The notes beneath the pieces were generated by a model. The model made no database searches. It was not told the DNA's origin and was given only the letters and a program-made list of their open reading frames with translations. Below, piece after piece: positions 7,877 through 17,523 of a DNA stretch of 64,000 nucleotides (its first letter is position 1; every line of letters starts with the position of its first letter). The stretch spans positions 17,925 through 81,924 of the forward strand of contig JBHYGK010000004.1 in the NCBI GenBank assembly GCA_051859045.1, given 5' to 3'. The translations under genes were made by a program, and so were the position numbers. Source of the stretch: JBHYGK01 sp051859045. Lineage in GTDB: Bacteria > Pseudomonadota > Gammaproteobacteria > Xanthomonadales > Xanthomonadaceae.

Positions 7877-8782
7877 TCAGGCCTGCGCGCGGCTGAGCTT
7901 GAGGGCGGCCTCGAGCATCGCGAACAGGCGCTTGAGCTCGAGCGACATCAGCGCGAAGCGGGCGTCGAGCTCGGCGTGCTGGCCGTCGCGATCGGTCTCC
8001 TCGAGGCCCTCCACGGCGCCGTCGAGCAGCTTGAGCTTGCGCACCACCAGGTCGTCGCCGAGCACGAAGGACAGCTGGCCCTCGAGCACCAGGGCCAGGC
8101 GCGAGCACTGCTTGCCGCTCTCGAGGTGCTTGGCGATCTCCTCGCACTGCAGCTCCTGGCGGGTGGCCTTCACCACCGCGCCCTTGTCGACGGGATCCTT
8201 GAGCTCGCACTCGTCGCCCAGCGACAGGCCCTCGGGCAGCTGGTCGCCCGCGATCCACGCGGTCAGCACGCTGCGCGGCGCCACCTCGGCGTTGAGCGGC
8301 AGCGCGGGGAAGCTGCCCAGCGCGCGGCGCAGCTCGCTGGCCACCGACTCCGCGGCCTTGCGGCTGGAGGTGTCCACGCACAGGAAGCCGTGCTCGAGGT
8401 CGAGGTAGGCGTTGGCGCGCACCGGGCGGATGAAGGCCTTCGGCAGCAGGTCCTGCAGCACCTCGTCCTTGATCTTGCGGCGCGCGCGGCCGCCCAGCTT
8501 GCGGCCCTCGCGCTCCTCGATCTCGGCGGCCTTGCGCGCGGTGAACTCGTTCACCACGGCGCCGGGCAGGATCTTGTCCTCGCCGCCGACGGTGATCCAG
8601 ATGCAGCTGCCCACGCGGTGCGCCAGCACCATGTCCTCGCGGCCGAAGGGCGAGACGAAGCCGCGGCTGAACATCTCCAGCGGGCCCACCGGCTTCAGCC
8701 GGGCCTCGTCCAGCCGCGCCTCCAGCGTCGAGAGGTCGAGGGTGGTCGGGAAGCGGAAGTAGGTCAGGTTGCGGAAGAACAT
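7877..8782 (-). CDS. rdgC: Recombination-associated protein RdgC
   Basis: A 301-residue protein, the standard RdgC length. It begins 'MFFRNLTYFRF', the family start, followed by 'PVGPLEMFSRGFVSPFGR' and 'ILPGAVVNEFTARKAAEIEEREGRKLGGRARRKIKDEV'. 'DLEHGFLCVDTSSRKAAE' is also typical. RdgC forms a ring-shaped dimer on double-stranded DNA and modulates RecA-dependent recombination and replication restart. The longer open frame upstream of 8782 has no family match, so the ATG at 8782 is used. The gene lies 130 bases downstream of ttcA on the same strand. Confidence 0.96.
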   Translation of the reverse strand: MFFRNLTYFRFPTTLDLSTLEARLDEARLKPVGPLEMFSRGFVSPFGREDMVLAHRVGSCIWITVGGEDKILPGAVVNEFTARKAAEIEEREGRKLGGRARRKIKDEVLQDLLPKAFIRPVRANAYLDLEHGFLCVDTSSRKAAESVASELRRALGSFPALPLNAEVAPRSVLTAWIAGDQLPEGLSLGDECELKDPVDKGAVVKATRQELQCEEIAKHLESGKQCSRLALVLEGQLSFVLGDDLVVRKLKLLDGAVEGLEETDRDGQHAELDARFALMSLELKRLFAMLEAALKLSRAQA

Positions 8783-8912
8783 GGCGGCTCCGGGGTGGGG
8801 CGTGGCGGGGCGGAAAGGCGGGCGGCGGCGCGGGGGTGGCCCGGTCGCGGCGCGGGACGGCGGGGATGGGGCGGCGCCGGGCCGGCGGGCGGCCCGGGGC
8901 GGGCGGTGGGGG

Positions 8913-9887
8913 TCACGGATTCCAGATCGGATCGAACCCGGCGGCGGGCGGGGCCGGGCGCCGCCGGGGCGCCTCGTCGGCGTCCGCCGCGTCGTCGGGG
9001 TCGGCGTCGCCGCCCGCACCGCCCGCCAGCCAGGCGCGGGCGTCGGGCAGCGGCGCGTCGCCGCGGCGGCCGAGCGCGGCGAAGTCGAACGCCGTCGCGT
9101 CGGCGAGCTGGGACGGGCGCACGTCGCCCAGCGCGCGCGCGATCTGGTCGACGCGGCCGGGCTGCTCGCGCTCCCAGGCCTCGAGCATGCGCTTGACCTG
9201 CTTGCGCTGCAGCGTCTCCTGCGAGCCGCACAGCGTGCACGGGATGATCGGGAACGCGCGCTCGGCCGCGTACTGCGCGATGTCGGCCTCGCGGCAGTAG
9301 GCCAGCGGGCGGATCACCACGTGCGCGCCGTCGTCGCTGCGCAGCTTGGGCGGCATCGACGCCAGCTTGGCGTGGTGGAAGAGGTTGAGGAAGAACGTGG
9401 CCACCAGGTCGTCGGCGTGGTGGCCGAGCGCGATCTTGGTGAAGCCCGCGGCCAGCGCGTGCGCGTAGAGCGCGCCGCGGCGCAGGCGCGAGCACAGGCT
9501 GCACATCGTCTTGCCCTCGGGCACGACGCGCTTGACCACCGAGTAGGTGTCCTGCTCGAGGATGGTGAAGGGCACGCCGCGCCCTTCCAGGTAGGCCGGC
9601 AGCACGTGGGCCGGGAAGCCGGGCTGCTTCTGGTCGAGGTTGACCGCCACCAGCTCGAAGCGCACCGGCGCCTTGGCCTGCAGCTGCAGCAGCACATCGA
9701 GCAGGGTGTAGCTGTCCTTGCCCCCGGACAGGCAGACCATCACCTTGTCGCCGTCCTCGATCATCCCGTAGTCGGCGATGGCCTGGCCCACCTGGCGGCG
9801 CAGGCGCTTGGCGAGCTTGCGCGAGGCCACCGACGGGCCGCGCTCGGGGCTGGCGGTGGGGCTGGGCGTGGGGGAAGCGGCGGTCAT
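8913..9887 (-). CDS. ttcA: tRNA 2-thiocytidine(32) synthetase TtcA
   Basis: A 324-residue enzyme that thiolates cytidine 32 of certain tRNAs. The PP-loop ATP site is 'MVCLSGGKDSYTLLD', near residue 45. A CxxC pair is seen in 'GKTMCSLCSRLRRGALYAHA', and a further Cys in 'FPIIPCTLCGSQE' supports the Fe-S cluster of the family. 'GFTKIALGHHADDLVATFFLNLF' is highly characteristic. A Pro/Ala-rich C-terminal tail of about 35 residues is outside the core. The start at 9887 is chosen because the conserved region begins with 'ASRKLAKRLRRQVGQAIADYGMI'. It is divergent from the YdcH-like gene. Confidence 0.96.
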   Translation of the reverse strand: MTAASPTPSPTASPERGPSVASRKLAKRLRRQVGQAIADYGMIEDGDKVMVCLSGGKDSYTLLDVLLQLQAKAPVRFELVAVNLDQKQPGFPAHVLPAYLEGRGVPFTILEQDTYSVVKRVVPEGKTMCSLCSRLRRGALYAHALAAGFTKIALGHHADDLVATFFLNLFHHAKLASMPPKLRSDDGAHVVIRPLAYCREADIAQYAAERAFPIIPCTLCGSQETLQRKQVKRMLEAWEREQPGRVDQIARALGDVRPSQLADATAFDFAALGRRGDAPLPDARAWLAGGAGGDADPDDAADADEAPRRRPAPPAAGFDPIWNP

Positions 9888-9966
9888 CGGCGCATTGTAC
9901 CGGCCGCCCCGCGGCCGGGCATCGGCTCGGCTACACTCGGGGCGTCCCTGGCCCCCACCGGCACCC

Positions 9967-10173
9967 ATGGCCCCCGAGACCACCGTCGACATCGCCACCC
10001 GCCTGGTCGAGCTCAAGAGCGAGCACCGCGACCTCGACGCCGCCATCGCGCGGCTGGCCGCGGCCATCGACGCCGACGAGCTGCAGGTCAAGCGCCTGAA
10101 GAAGCGCAAGCTGCTGATCAAGGACTGCATCGCCCGGCTCGAGAGCCGGCTGATCCCCGACCTCGACGCCTGA
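9967..10173 (+). CDS. YdcH-like small coiled-coil protein (DUF465)
   Basis: A 68-residue all-helical protein that matches DUF465/YdcH: 'RLVELKSEHRDLDAAIARLAA', then 'DELQVKRLKKRKLLIKDCIARLESRLIPD'. The heptad pattern suggests a short coiled-coil hairpin. The family is very common in proteobacteria, and its role is not known. A TACACT hexamer at 9932-9937 could be a -10 element but has no good -35. The gene stands alone, divergent from ttcA and convergent with plsB. Confidence 0.85.
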   Translation: MAPETTVDIATRLVELKSEHRDLDAAIARLAAAIDADELQVKRLKKRKLLIKDCIARLESRLIPDLDA

Positions 10174-10188
10174 GCCGCGCCGCCGGCC

Positions 10189-12738
10189 TCAGGCCTGCGG
10201 CGGCGCCGGCTGCGCCGAGGCCGCCTTCGCGGTCTCCGGCGAGATGCTCATGATCGTGTGCCGCAGCTCGCGGCCCAGGATCACCTTCGCGTCCTTCGCC
10301 CAGCCGTCGAGCCGCTCGTCGAAGGCCAGCTTGGCCTGCCCGTCCACCCACACCAGGCCCAGCTCGCGCAGGCGCTGGATGAAGCCGCGGAACAGGGTCT
10401 TGTCGAAGAACTCCGGCGCCGCCGGGGCGTAGAGCAGGCTCAGGCGCTGCGCGGTGAGCTGGCAGAGGGTCTCGAGCTCGGCGGTGCTGAGCCGGCCGGA
10501 GCCGTTCTTCACCAGCACCGAGATGGCGATGAAGTAGCGCTCGAAGGCCTGCTGCAGCGAATGCGCGATGGCGCGCAGACGGAACACCTCGTCGGTCTGG
10601 CCCGAGGCGCGCTGCAGCATGCCGCCCTCGTCCTCGTTCACCGCCTGCAGCAGGCCCTCGGCGATGAACACCTCGATCGTGGCCTCGAGCTGCGCCGCGA
10701 ACGCGTCCTCCGTCCACGGCAGGAACAGCTCGCCCTGCACGAACGGATAGAGCGTGCGGCCGAGGCGCAGCACGCCGGCGCGGCTCATGCGGCGGTTGTT
10801 CTGGAAGCAGCACGCCAGCCAGGCCGCGGCGGTGAACAGGTGCAGCACGTTGTTGCGGTAGTAGCTCTGCAGCACCGCGGTCTCGCCCTGCACCGAGAGC
10901 ACGTCGCCCAGCGGGTGGCGGGTGCGCTGGAGCACGCCGATGCGCTCGCCGTAGGCCACGATGCCCTCGGGCGTGAGGTCGGTGACGGTGACGCGGTCGG
11001 AGTAGGGCACCGCCTGCAGCAGGGTCTTCGACAGCGCCAGCTGGGCCAGCACGTCGGCCTCGCTCATCGCGTGCTTGGGCGTGGAGAGCAGCGCCAGCGC
11101 CAGCAGGTTGACCGGGTTCACGTCGGCGGCGCGGTTGATGTTGACCATGATCCGCCGGGCCAGGTCGTCGACCGCGGGGTTGAGCCAGGCCGGCTTGTCG
11201 TCCGGGTCCTGCGGGGTGGTCGGCGCGCCGCCCGGGACGTGCGCGTCGAGCACGTCGCGCAGCTGGATCGGCTCGCCGAAGCTCACCGCCACCTTGCCGT
11301 AGTGCTGGCGCAGGATGCCGGCCGCGGCGCGCAGCAGCGCCCACACCGTCTCCTTCTCCTTGGGCTGGCCGGAGAGCTCGTCGAGGTAGCTCTTGCCCTC
11401 GATGAGCTTCTCGTAGCCGATGTACACCGGCACGAACACCACCGGCCGGCGCGGCTGGCGCAGGTGCGCGCGCAGCGTCATCACCAGCATGCCGGCCTTC
11501 GGCGGCAGCAGCCGGCCGGTGCGCGAGCGCCCGCCCTCGACGAAGTACTCCATCGAGTAGCCGCCGCCCACCAGCTGCGCCACGTACTCCGAGAACACCG
11601 CGGCGTAGAGGGCGTTGGACTTGAAGCTGCGGCGCAGGAAGAACGCGCCGCCGCGGCGCAGCACCGGGCCGATCACCGGCAGGTTGAGGTTGACGCCGGC
11701 GGCGATGTGCGGCGGCACGATGCCGCGGGTGTAGAGCAGGTAGCTCAGCAGCAGGTAGTCGATGTGGCTGCGGTGGCTGGGGACGTAGATCACCTCGTGG
11801 CCCGGCGCGACCTCGCGCACGGTGTCGAGGTGGTGCACGGTCACGCCGTCGTAGATGCGGTTCCAGAACGGGGTGAGGATGAAGCTCAGCGAGCGCACCA
11901 CGTTGTGCGAGTAGTCCGCCGCGATCTCCCACGCGTAGGCGTGGCCGCGGCGCCAGGCGTCGGCGTAGCCGATGCCGTCGCGGCGGGCGGTCTCGGCGAT
12001 CGCGCGGCGCACCGGCTCGGCGTCGAGCACGCGGTCGGCGAGCAGGCGGCGGGTGGAGAGGTCGGGGCCGATGACCGCGGCGCGCAGCTTCGAGAAGTGC
12101 GCGCGCAGCACGCGCGAGAGCCTTCGCACGGTGCGCTCGGCGCCGAGGTCCTCGGCCAGGATGTCGCGCACGCCCACGGTGGGCGAGAACTGCACCATCG
12201 TGTCGCGGCCGTTGAGCAGGATCGCCAGCAGGCGGCGGAAGCGGCCCACCAGCGCCCAGTTCTCGGAGAACAGCACCGAGAACCAGCCGGTGGCGCGATC
12301 CGGCGCGCGGCCGACGTAGATCGACACCGGCACGATCTGCACGTCCAGCGCGGCGTCGAGGCGGTGCGCCTCGAGCAGGCGGGCCAGGCCCTCGGAGTGG
12401 GTGCGGCTCTTCGGGCGGCCGGTGAGCGCGCCGCGCCGGCGCGACAGCGCGATGTAGGCGCGGCCGCGGCCGAGCGGATCGCCCGGCAGGGCGACCAGCG
12501 GCGAGGGCAGGCCGGCCTCGCGGCAGGCGCGCTCGAGGATCAGGGCGTTGGACAGGCCGTAGCGCTCGAGCACGTAGCAGACCGGCCGCGCGGGGTCGAT
12601 CGCGGGGCCGGACGGCGGCTCGGCGCGCAGGCCGATCCAGGGCTCGAGGGCGCGGCCGAGCAGGCGCGCCCACAGCGGCGCGCGCGCGGGGGACGGCGCG
12701 TGCGCGGCGTGCGGCGGGAGGGCGTGGCGGGAATCCAT
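10189..12738 (-). CDS. plsB: Glycerol-3-phosphate 1-O-acyltransferase PlsB
   Basis: An 849-residue membrane-associated enzyme that puts the first acyl chain on sn-glycerol-3-phosphate, starting phospholipid synthesis. The acyltransferase block is clear: motif I 'YVPSHRSHIDYLLLSY' with H-x4-D, motif II 'GGAFFLRRSFKSNALY', motif III 'YFVEGGRSRTGR' and motif IV 'VVFVPVYIGYEKL'. The N-terminal region ('RPVCYVLERYGLSNALILERACREAGLPSP') and the long C-terminal region match the PlsB family rather than the short PlsC/PlsY types. The length is close to E. coli PlsB (807). The start at 12738 agrees with the family; the frame further upstream has no similarity. Confidence 0.97.
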   Translation of the reverse strand: MDSRHALPPHAAHAPSPARAPLWARLLGRALEPWIGLRAEPPSGPAIDPARPVCYVLERYGLSNALILERACREAGLPSPLVALPGDPLGRGRAYIALSRRRGALTGRPKSRTHSEGLARLLEAHRLDAALDVQIVPVSIYVGRAPDRATGWFSVLFSENWALVGRFRRLLAILLNGRDTMVQFSPTVGVRDILAEDLGAERTVRRLSRVLRAHFSKLRAAVIGPDLSTRRLLADRVLDAEPVRRAIAETARRDGIGYADAWRRGHAYAWEIAADYSHNVVRSLSFILTPFWNRIYDGVTVHHLDTVREVAPGHEVIYVPSHRSHIDYLLLSYLLYTRGIVPPHIAAGVNLNLPVIGPVLRRGGAFFLRRSFKSNALYAAVFSEYVAQLVGGGYSMEYFVEGGRSRTGRLLPPKAGMLVMTLRAHLRQPRRPVVFVPVYIGYEKLIEGKSYLDELSGQPKEKETVWALLRAAAGILRQHYGKVAVSFGEPIQLRDVLDAHVPGGAPTTPQDPDDKPAWLNPAVDDLARRIMVNINRAADVNPVNLLALALLSTPKHAMSEADVLAQLALSKTLLQAVPYSDRVTVTDLTPEGIVAYGERIGVLQRTRHPLGDVLSVQGETAVLQSYYRNNVLHLFTAAAWLACCFQNNRRMSRAGVLRLGRTLYPFVQGELFLPWTEDAFAAQLEATIEVFIAEGLLQAVNEDEGGMLQRASGQTDEVFRLRAIAHSLQQAFERYFIAISVLVKNGSGRLSTAELETLCQLTAQRLSLLYAPAAPEFFDKTLFRGFIQRLRELGLVWVDGQAKLAFDERLDGWAKDAKVILGRELRHTIMSISPETAKAASAQPAPPQA

Positions 12739-12785
12739 GCGGGGCGTCGGGCGGCGCGGACCGGGCGGGGCCGGTCCGGCGGCGC

Positions 12786-13694
12786 TCAGGGGGTCGGCGT
12801 GGCGGCGTCGGACGCGGGGGCGGCGGCCGCGGCGCTGGCGACGGCCTCGGCCTCCGCGATCGCCTCGGCGCTGTACCAGCCGCCGTCGCGGCGGACCATC
12901 GGCATCTGGAAGCTCACGGTCTGCCCGGCCAGCGGATAGCTGACCTCGACCAGCGCGGCGTCGCCCTCGCCGGAGACCCGGCGGGCCTGCAGGCCGTCGA
13001 GCGAGGCGTCGGCGTCGAGGCCGTAGGCGGCGAGGACCTGCTTCGCGCCGGCGACCACGCGCCCGGCCTTGGCCAGGGCCTCGTCGTACTCGAGCTGCTG
13101 GAACTGCTCGAGCTCGGTGATCTCGATCGCGCGGGCGGTGGCGGTGAGCGCGCCGATCGCCGCGCGGGCGTTGTCGCGCTCGGCGATCGGGGCGGTGGGC
13201 AGCCACGCGGCGAGCGCGCCGACCACGGCGTTGGCGTGGGCCTTCTGGCTCTCGTTGAAGTCGGGGTTGCTGGCGATCTGGGCCTGCAGGAAGCCGCTGC
13301 CCATCGCCGCCATCATCGGCAGCTGCTGGGCGGCCTCGGCCTCGAACCGGGCGAGCGCCGGCTCGAGCTCGGCCATCAGCGTGGCCTCCGCGTCTGCGGC
13401 GGTCAGGCGCTGGATCATCTCGGCGAACTGCCGCGCCTCCTCCTCGCTGGGGGCGGGCATGGAGGCGCGCTGCTCGTCCCAGCGGACGCGGGCCTGCTCG
13501 CGCAGGTCCTCGGGCAGGGCCAGGCGCGAGAGCTCGGCGAGGTCGTTGGCGCGCAGCGCGGCGCCCATCGCGGCGACGGCCACGGCCGGGTCGTCGGGCG
13601 TGGCCGGGGTGTCCTCGCCGCAGCCGGCGAGCAGCAGGGCGAGGCCGCCGAGGGCGGCGAAGGCGAGGGGCAGGCGGCGGGCGCGGACGGTCAT
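12786..13694 (-). CDS. Predicted lipoprotein of unknown function
   Basis: A 302-residue protein with a lipoprotein signal peptide: basic start, hydrophobic core, and lipobox 'LLAGC' with the acylated Cys at residue 25. The mature part is Ala-rich and mostly helical up to about residue 210. It is followed by a short beta-rich domain ('VSYPLAGQTVSFQMPMVRRDGGWYSAEA') that resembles the C-terminal end of NTF2-like or DUF4878-type lipoproteins. The C terminus is Ala/Pro-rich. No function can be assigned. It lies 47 bases upstream of plsB on the same strand. Confidence 0.7.
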   Translation of the reverse strand: MTVRARRLPLAFAALGGLALLLAGCGEDTPATPDDPAVAVAAMGAALRANDLAELSRLALPEDLREQARVRWDEQRASMPAPSEEEARQFAEMIQRLTAADAEATLMAELEPALARFEAEAAQQLPMMAAMGSGFLQAQIASNPDFNESQKAHANAVVGALAAWLPTAPIAERDNARAAIGALTATARAIEITELEQFQQLEYDEALAKAGRVVAGAKQVLAAYGLDADASLDGLQARRVSGEGDAALVEVSYPLAGQTVSFQMPMVRRDGGWYSAEAIAEAEAVASAAAAAPASDAATPTP

Positions 13695-13822
13695 GCGATG
13701 GCTCCGGAACGGGGGCGGCGGCGTGGGGCCGGGCGCGGGGCGGACGAGGCGCGGCCGGGGCCGGCTCGAATCTAGGGGGCGGGCGGGACCCCGGCAAGGG
13801 CCGCCCGGTGGGCCGCGGCGGC

Positions 13823-14533
13823 TCAGGCCACCGCGGCGGCGATCTGGGCCTGGATCGCGAGCGCGGCGGCGCGTGGGTCCTCGGCCTGGCGGATCGGCCG
13901 GCCGACGACGATGTAGTCGGCCCCGGCGGCGAAGGCCTGGGCGACATCGACGGTGCGCTTCTGGTCGTCGCTGTTGGAGACCGGGCGGATGCCCGGGCAG
14001 ACCACGAGCAGGCGCTCGCCCACCGCGGCGCGGATGTCGGCGGCCTCCTGGCCCGAGGCCACGACGCCGTCGCAGCCGGCGGCCAGGGCGGCCTTGGCCC
14101 GGCTCACCACCAGCGCGCGTGGGTCGCAGGCGAAGCCCAGGTCGCGCAGGTCGCGCTCGTCGAGGCTGGTCAGCGCGGTCACCGCGAGCAGGCGGATGTC
14201 GCCCTTCACGGCGGCAGCGGCCTGCATCATGCCGTCATTGCCGTGGATCGTGCAGAACGCCACCGGGTAGCGGGTGAGCCCCTTGACCGCCGAGGCGACC
14301 GTGGCCGGCACGTCGAAGAACTTCAGGTCGACGAACACCTGCTTGCCGCGCGCGGCGAGGTCCTCCAGCACGCCGAAGTACTCGCCGGAGGTCAGCAGCT
14401 CCATCCCGATCTTGTAGAAGCTCACCGCGTCGCCCAGCCGCTCGATCCAGGCGGTGGCCTCGGCGCGGGTCGGCACGTCGAGCGCGAAGATCAGGCGGTC
14501 GCGGGCGGGGATGGCGGGGTGGGCGGCGGGCAT
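13823..14533 (-). CDS. pyrF: Orotidine 5'-phosphate decarboxylase
   Basis: A 236-residue TIM-barrel enzyme converting OMP to UMP. Catalytic residues are in 'GKQVFVDLKFFDVPATV' (the D-x-K-x-x-D array) with the first Asp in 'LIFALDVP'. 'ICTIHGND'-like strand, 'VVCPGIRP' and 'GADYIVVGRPIRQAEDP' form the phosphate-binding end. Length and start agree with the short bacterial PyrF group. It is followed on its own strand, across about 130 bases, by the lipoprotein gene, and it starts five bases after the phosphatase stop, which suggests a shared transcript with that gene. Confidence 0.97.
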   Translation of the reverse strand: MPAAHPAIPARDRLIFALDVPTRAEATAWIERLGDAVSFYKIGMELLTSGEYFGVLEDLAARGKQVFVDLKFFDVPATVASAVKGLTRYPVAFCTIHGNDGMMQAAAAVKGDIRLLAVTALTSLDERDLRDLGFACDPRALVVSRAKAALAAGCDGVVASGQEAADIRAAVGERLLVVCPGIRPVSNSDDQKRTVDVAQAFAAGADYIVVGRPIRQAEDPRAAALAIQAQIAAAVA

Positions 14534-14538
14534 CGGCC

Positions 14539-15453
14539 TCACTCCGTGCGCAGGCCGTCGCGCTTGCAGCGCGTGGCGTCGTCGCTGGTGGGGCAGTCGC
14601 GCATCAGCGCGGCCTCCCAGGAGCCGTAGGCCGGGTTGGGCAGCATGATCCACTGGGTGCCCCAGCGCGCGGCGTGCGCGTCCACCAGCGCCTCGCGGCC
14701 GGCGCGGTCGGTGTTGATGCCGTCCACGAAGTCGCCCAGGTTGTCGCCCAGCATCATCACCACCCGGTGGCGCTCGCCGATCCAGCGGCGGCGCTCGCCC
14801 TTCTCGCGGTCCGGCGCGCGCGCGTCGCCGCGCAGCATCACGTTCGAGGCGTCCTCGGCCACCGGGAAGCCGGCGGCGCGCAGGTTGGCGATGGTGGCCT
14901 CGAGCTCGCCCGGGGCGTCGCGGTTGGTGACGTAATAGATGACCACGCCGCGGCTGGCCGCGTACTGGGCGAAGGCCAGCGCGCCGGGCAGCGGGCGGGC
15001 GCGGGCCTCGTTCACCCAGGCCGCCCAGGCCGCGTAGTCGAAGCCCTGCGCGCCGGAGGCGATGCGCCGGGCCTGGAAGGGCGAGTTGTCGATCAGGGTC
15101 TCGTCGGCGTCGGTGACGATCGCCGGGGGCAGGCCGGCGGCCGGGCGGATCGCGGCGCGCTCCTCGGGCGGCAGGGCGTCCCAGGTCGGGTCGGCCAGGG
15201 CCGCGTCGAGCTGCTGGCGGGCCAGCGCGAAGCTGCCGGCGACCGCGGCGCGGTACTCGGCCGAGGTCTGCATCCAGGCCGTGGCGTCGAGGTTGTTGGC
15301 CTGCGGGGCCAGCGTGGCGACCTGGGCGGACGGCGCCGCCGGGGCCTCGGGGGCGACCCACGAGGCAGGCTGGCCGGCGGGGCCGCCGGCGCAGGCGGCG
15401 AGCAGGGCCGCGAGCAGCAGGCTCGTGGTCAGGGCGGCGGGGCGCAGGGCCAT
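14539..15453 (-). CDS. Lipoprotein e(P4)-type HAD acid phosphatase / 5'-nucleotidase
   Basis: A 304-residue outer-membrane-type lipoprotein. The lipobox is 'LLAACAGG' with Cys at residue 21. The HAD core has 'IVTDADETLIDNSPFQ' (the D-x-D-E-T motif), 'YYVTNRDAPGELEATIANL' and the late acidic motif 'MMLGDNLGDFVDGI'. This matches class C acid phosphatases such as Haemophilus e(P4), which dephosphorylate nucleoside monophosphates at the cell surface. It directly precedes pyrF, so a nucleotide-scavenging theme is plausible but inferred. Confidence 0.92.
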   Translation of the reverse strand: MALRPAALTTSLLLAALLAACAGGPAGQPASWVAPEAPAAPSAQVATLAPQANNLDATAWMQTSAEYRAAVAGSFALARQQLDAALADPTWDALPPEERAAIRPAAGLPPAIVTDADETLIDNSPFQARRIASGAQGFDYAAWAAWVNEARARPLPGALAFAQYAASRGVVIYYVTNRDAPGELEATIANLRAAGFPVAEDASNVMLRGDARAPDREKGERRRWIGERHRVVMMLGDNLGDFVDGINTDRAGREALVDAHAARWGTQWIMLPNPAYGSWEAALMRDCPTSDDATRCKRDGLRTE

Positions 15454-15543
15454 GCGGGGCTCCGGGGGCGGTCGTGGGCGGGGGGCGGAGTCTAACCCGG
15501 CCGCCGGCCCCGGTCAGGCGGCGGCCCCCGCCCGGCCCGTCCC

Positions 15544-17523
15544 TCAGTCGCCCAGCAGGGCCTGGATCGAGGCGAAGTGGGCGCGGGTGCGGGCCTGGCG
15601 CTGGACGGCCTCGGCCTCGGGGTCGTCGCCGTCGCGCTGCAGGTCGGCCGCCGGCAGCTCGTCGAGGAAGCGGCTGGGCAGCAGCTTCTGCACCGAGCCC
15701 CAGCGCTTGGCCTCCTTGCTGTGGCTCAGCACCAGGCCTTCCTTGGCGCGGGTGATGCCCACGTACATCAGGCGCCGCTCCTCCTCCAGGCCGCCCTCCT
15801 CCAGCGCGGCCTCGTGCGGCAGGTTGCCGTCCTCGACGCCGGCGATGAACACGAAGCGGAACTCCAGGCCCTTGCTGGCGTGCAGGCTCATCAGCCGGAC
15901 CTGCTCGCCGGCCTCGCCGCGGTCGGCGTGGGCGATCAGCGCCAGCATCGCCGGCAGGTCGCCCGGGCGGGCGTCCTTGGCGCCGTCGAACCACTCCGCC
16001 AGCTCGTCGAGGTTCGCCCGGCGGCGCTGGAACGACGCCTCGTCCTTGCACTCCTGCCGGAGCGCCGCGAGGAGCCCCGAGCGCTGGAGCAGGGAGCGGC
16101 AGAGGTCGGCCGCGCCGAGCGCCTCGGCCTCGTCGCGCAGCCGCGAGAGGATGCCGGTGAACTCGCCCAGGCCGGCCGCCGCGCGCGGGCTGAGCTGGCG
16201 GATCAGGCCGATCGACTCCGCGGCCCGCGCCATCGGCATGCCGGCGTGGCCGGCCAGCTCGGCCAGCTTGGCCAGGCTGGTGGCGCCGACCTCGCGCTTG
16301 GGCGAGCCGATCGCGCGCAGGAACGCGGCGTCGTCGTCGGGGTTGGCGATCAGCCGGAGCCAGGCCAGCGCGTCCTTGACCTCGCCGCGGTCGAGGAAGG
16401 CGGTGCCGCCGGTCAGGTGGTAGGGGATGCGCAGCATCTGCAGCGCCTTCTCCAGCGCGCGGCTCTGGTGGTTGCCGCGGAAGAGGATGGCGAAGTCGCT
16501 CCAGCGCGCCTTGTGCAGCTCCTTGAGCGAGAGCAGCTCCGAGGCCATGCGCTCGGCCTGGTGGGCCTCGTCGCGGCAGGCCCACACGCGCAGCTTCTCG
16601 CCCTCGCCGTGCGCGCTCCAGAGCTGCTTGGGGTGCTCGTGGGGGTTGTTGGCGATCAGGGTGTTGGCCGCGCGCAGGATGCGCCCGGAGCAGCGGTAGT
16701 TCTGCTCGAGCTTGATCACCCGCAGCTCGGGGTAGTCGCGGCCGAGCAGGCCGAGGTTCTCGGGGTTCGCGCCGCGCCAGGCGTAGATGCTCTGGTCGTC
16801 GTCGCCCACCACGGTGATCCGGCCCTTGGGCCCGGCCAGCTGGCGCAGCAGGCGGTACTGCGCGCCGTTGGTGTCCTGGCACTCGTCGACCAGCAGGTAG
16901 CGGATGCGCTCGCGCCAGCCGGCGGCGAAGTCCGGGTCGGCCTCGAGCAGCTGCAGCGGCAGGCGGATGAGGTCGTCGAAGTCGACCGCGTTGAAGGCCT
17001 TCAGGCGCTGCTGGTACTCGCGGTAGATCGCCGCGGCCTCGCGCTCCTTCGGGCTGGCCGCGACGGCGGCGGCCTGGTCGGGGTCGAGCGCGGCGTTCTT
17101 GGCCTTCGACACCAGCTCGCGCAGGCTCATCAGCGCGTCGGGCTTCAGGCCGGTGGGCGCGAGGTCCTTGATGATGCCCAGCGAGTCGTCGCCGTCGAAC
17201 ACCGAGAAGCCGCGGCGCAGCCCGGCGCGGGCGTGCTCGAGCTGCAGGAACTTCAGCCCCAGCGCGTGGAAGGTGCACACCGTCAGGCCCTCGCCGCTGT
17301 CGCCGGGCAGCAGCTTGGCGACGCGCTCGCGCATTTCGCGCGCGGCCTTGTTGGTGAAGGTGATCGCGGCGACGTGCTTGGCCTGCATCCCGCGCTGGCG
17401 CACGAGGTAGGCGATCTTCTCGGTGATCACGCGGGTCTTGCCGCTGCCGGCGCCCGCGAGCACGAGCAGCGGACGATCGACCTCGAGCACGGCCTCGCGC
17501 TGCTGGGGATTGAGTCCGTGCAT
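15544..17523 (-). CDS. rep: ATP-dependent DNA helicase Rep
   Basis: A 659-residue superfamily 1A 3'-5' helicase. Walker A is 'VLAGAGSGKTRVITEK' near residue 25. Motif Ia follows as 'AITFTNKAAREM', and motif II is 'LLVDECQDTN'. Motif III reads 'VVGDDDQSIYAWRGA', motif IV 'EQNYR', motif V 'LMSLHASKGLEF' and motif VI 'EERRLMYVGITRAK'. Length and the start 'MHGLNPQQREAVL' fit Rep (673 in E. coli) better than UvrD or PcrA. Rep assists replication-fork progress and restart. The frame upstream of 17523 is long but unconserved. Confidence 0.95.
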   Translation of the reverse strand: MHGLNPQQREAVLEVDRPLLVLAGAGSGKTRVITEKIAYLVRQRGMQAKHVAAITFTNKAAREMRERVAKLLPGDSGEGLTVCTFHALGLKFLQLEHARAGLRRGFSVFDGDDSLGIIKDLAPTGLKPDALMSLRELVSKAKNAALDPDQAAAVAASPKEREAAAIYREYQQRLKAFNAVDFDDLIRLPLQLLEADPDFAAGWRERIRYLLVDECQDTNGAQYRLLRQLAGPKGRITVVGDDDQSIYAWRGANPENLGLLGRDYPELRVIKLEQNYRCSGRILRAANTLIANNPHEHPKQLWSAHGEGEKLRVWACRDEAHQAERMASELLSLKELHKARWSDFAILFRGNHQSRALEKALQMLRIPYHLTGGTAFLDRGEVKDALAWLRLIANPDDDAAFLRAIGSPKREVGATSLAKLAELAGHAGMPMARAAESIGLIRQLSPRAAAGLGEFTGILSRLRDEAEALGAADLCRSLLQRSGLLAALRQECKDEASFQRRRANLDELAEWFDGAKDARPGDLPAMLALIAHADRGEAGEQVRLMSLHASKGLEFRFVFIAGVEDGNLPHEAALEEGGLEEERRLMYVGITRAKEGLVLSHSKEAKRWGSVQKLLPSRFLDELPAADLQRDGDDPEAEAVQRQARTRAHFASIQALLGD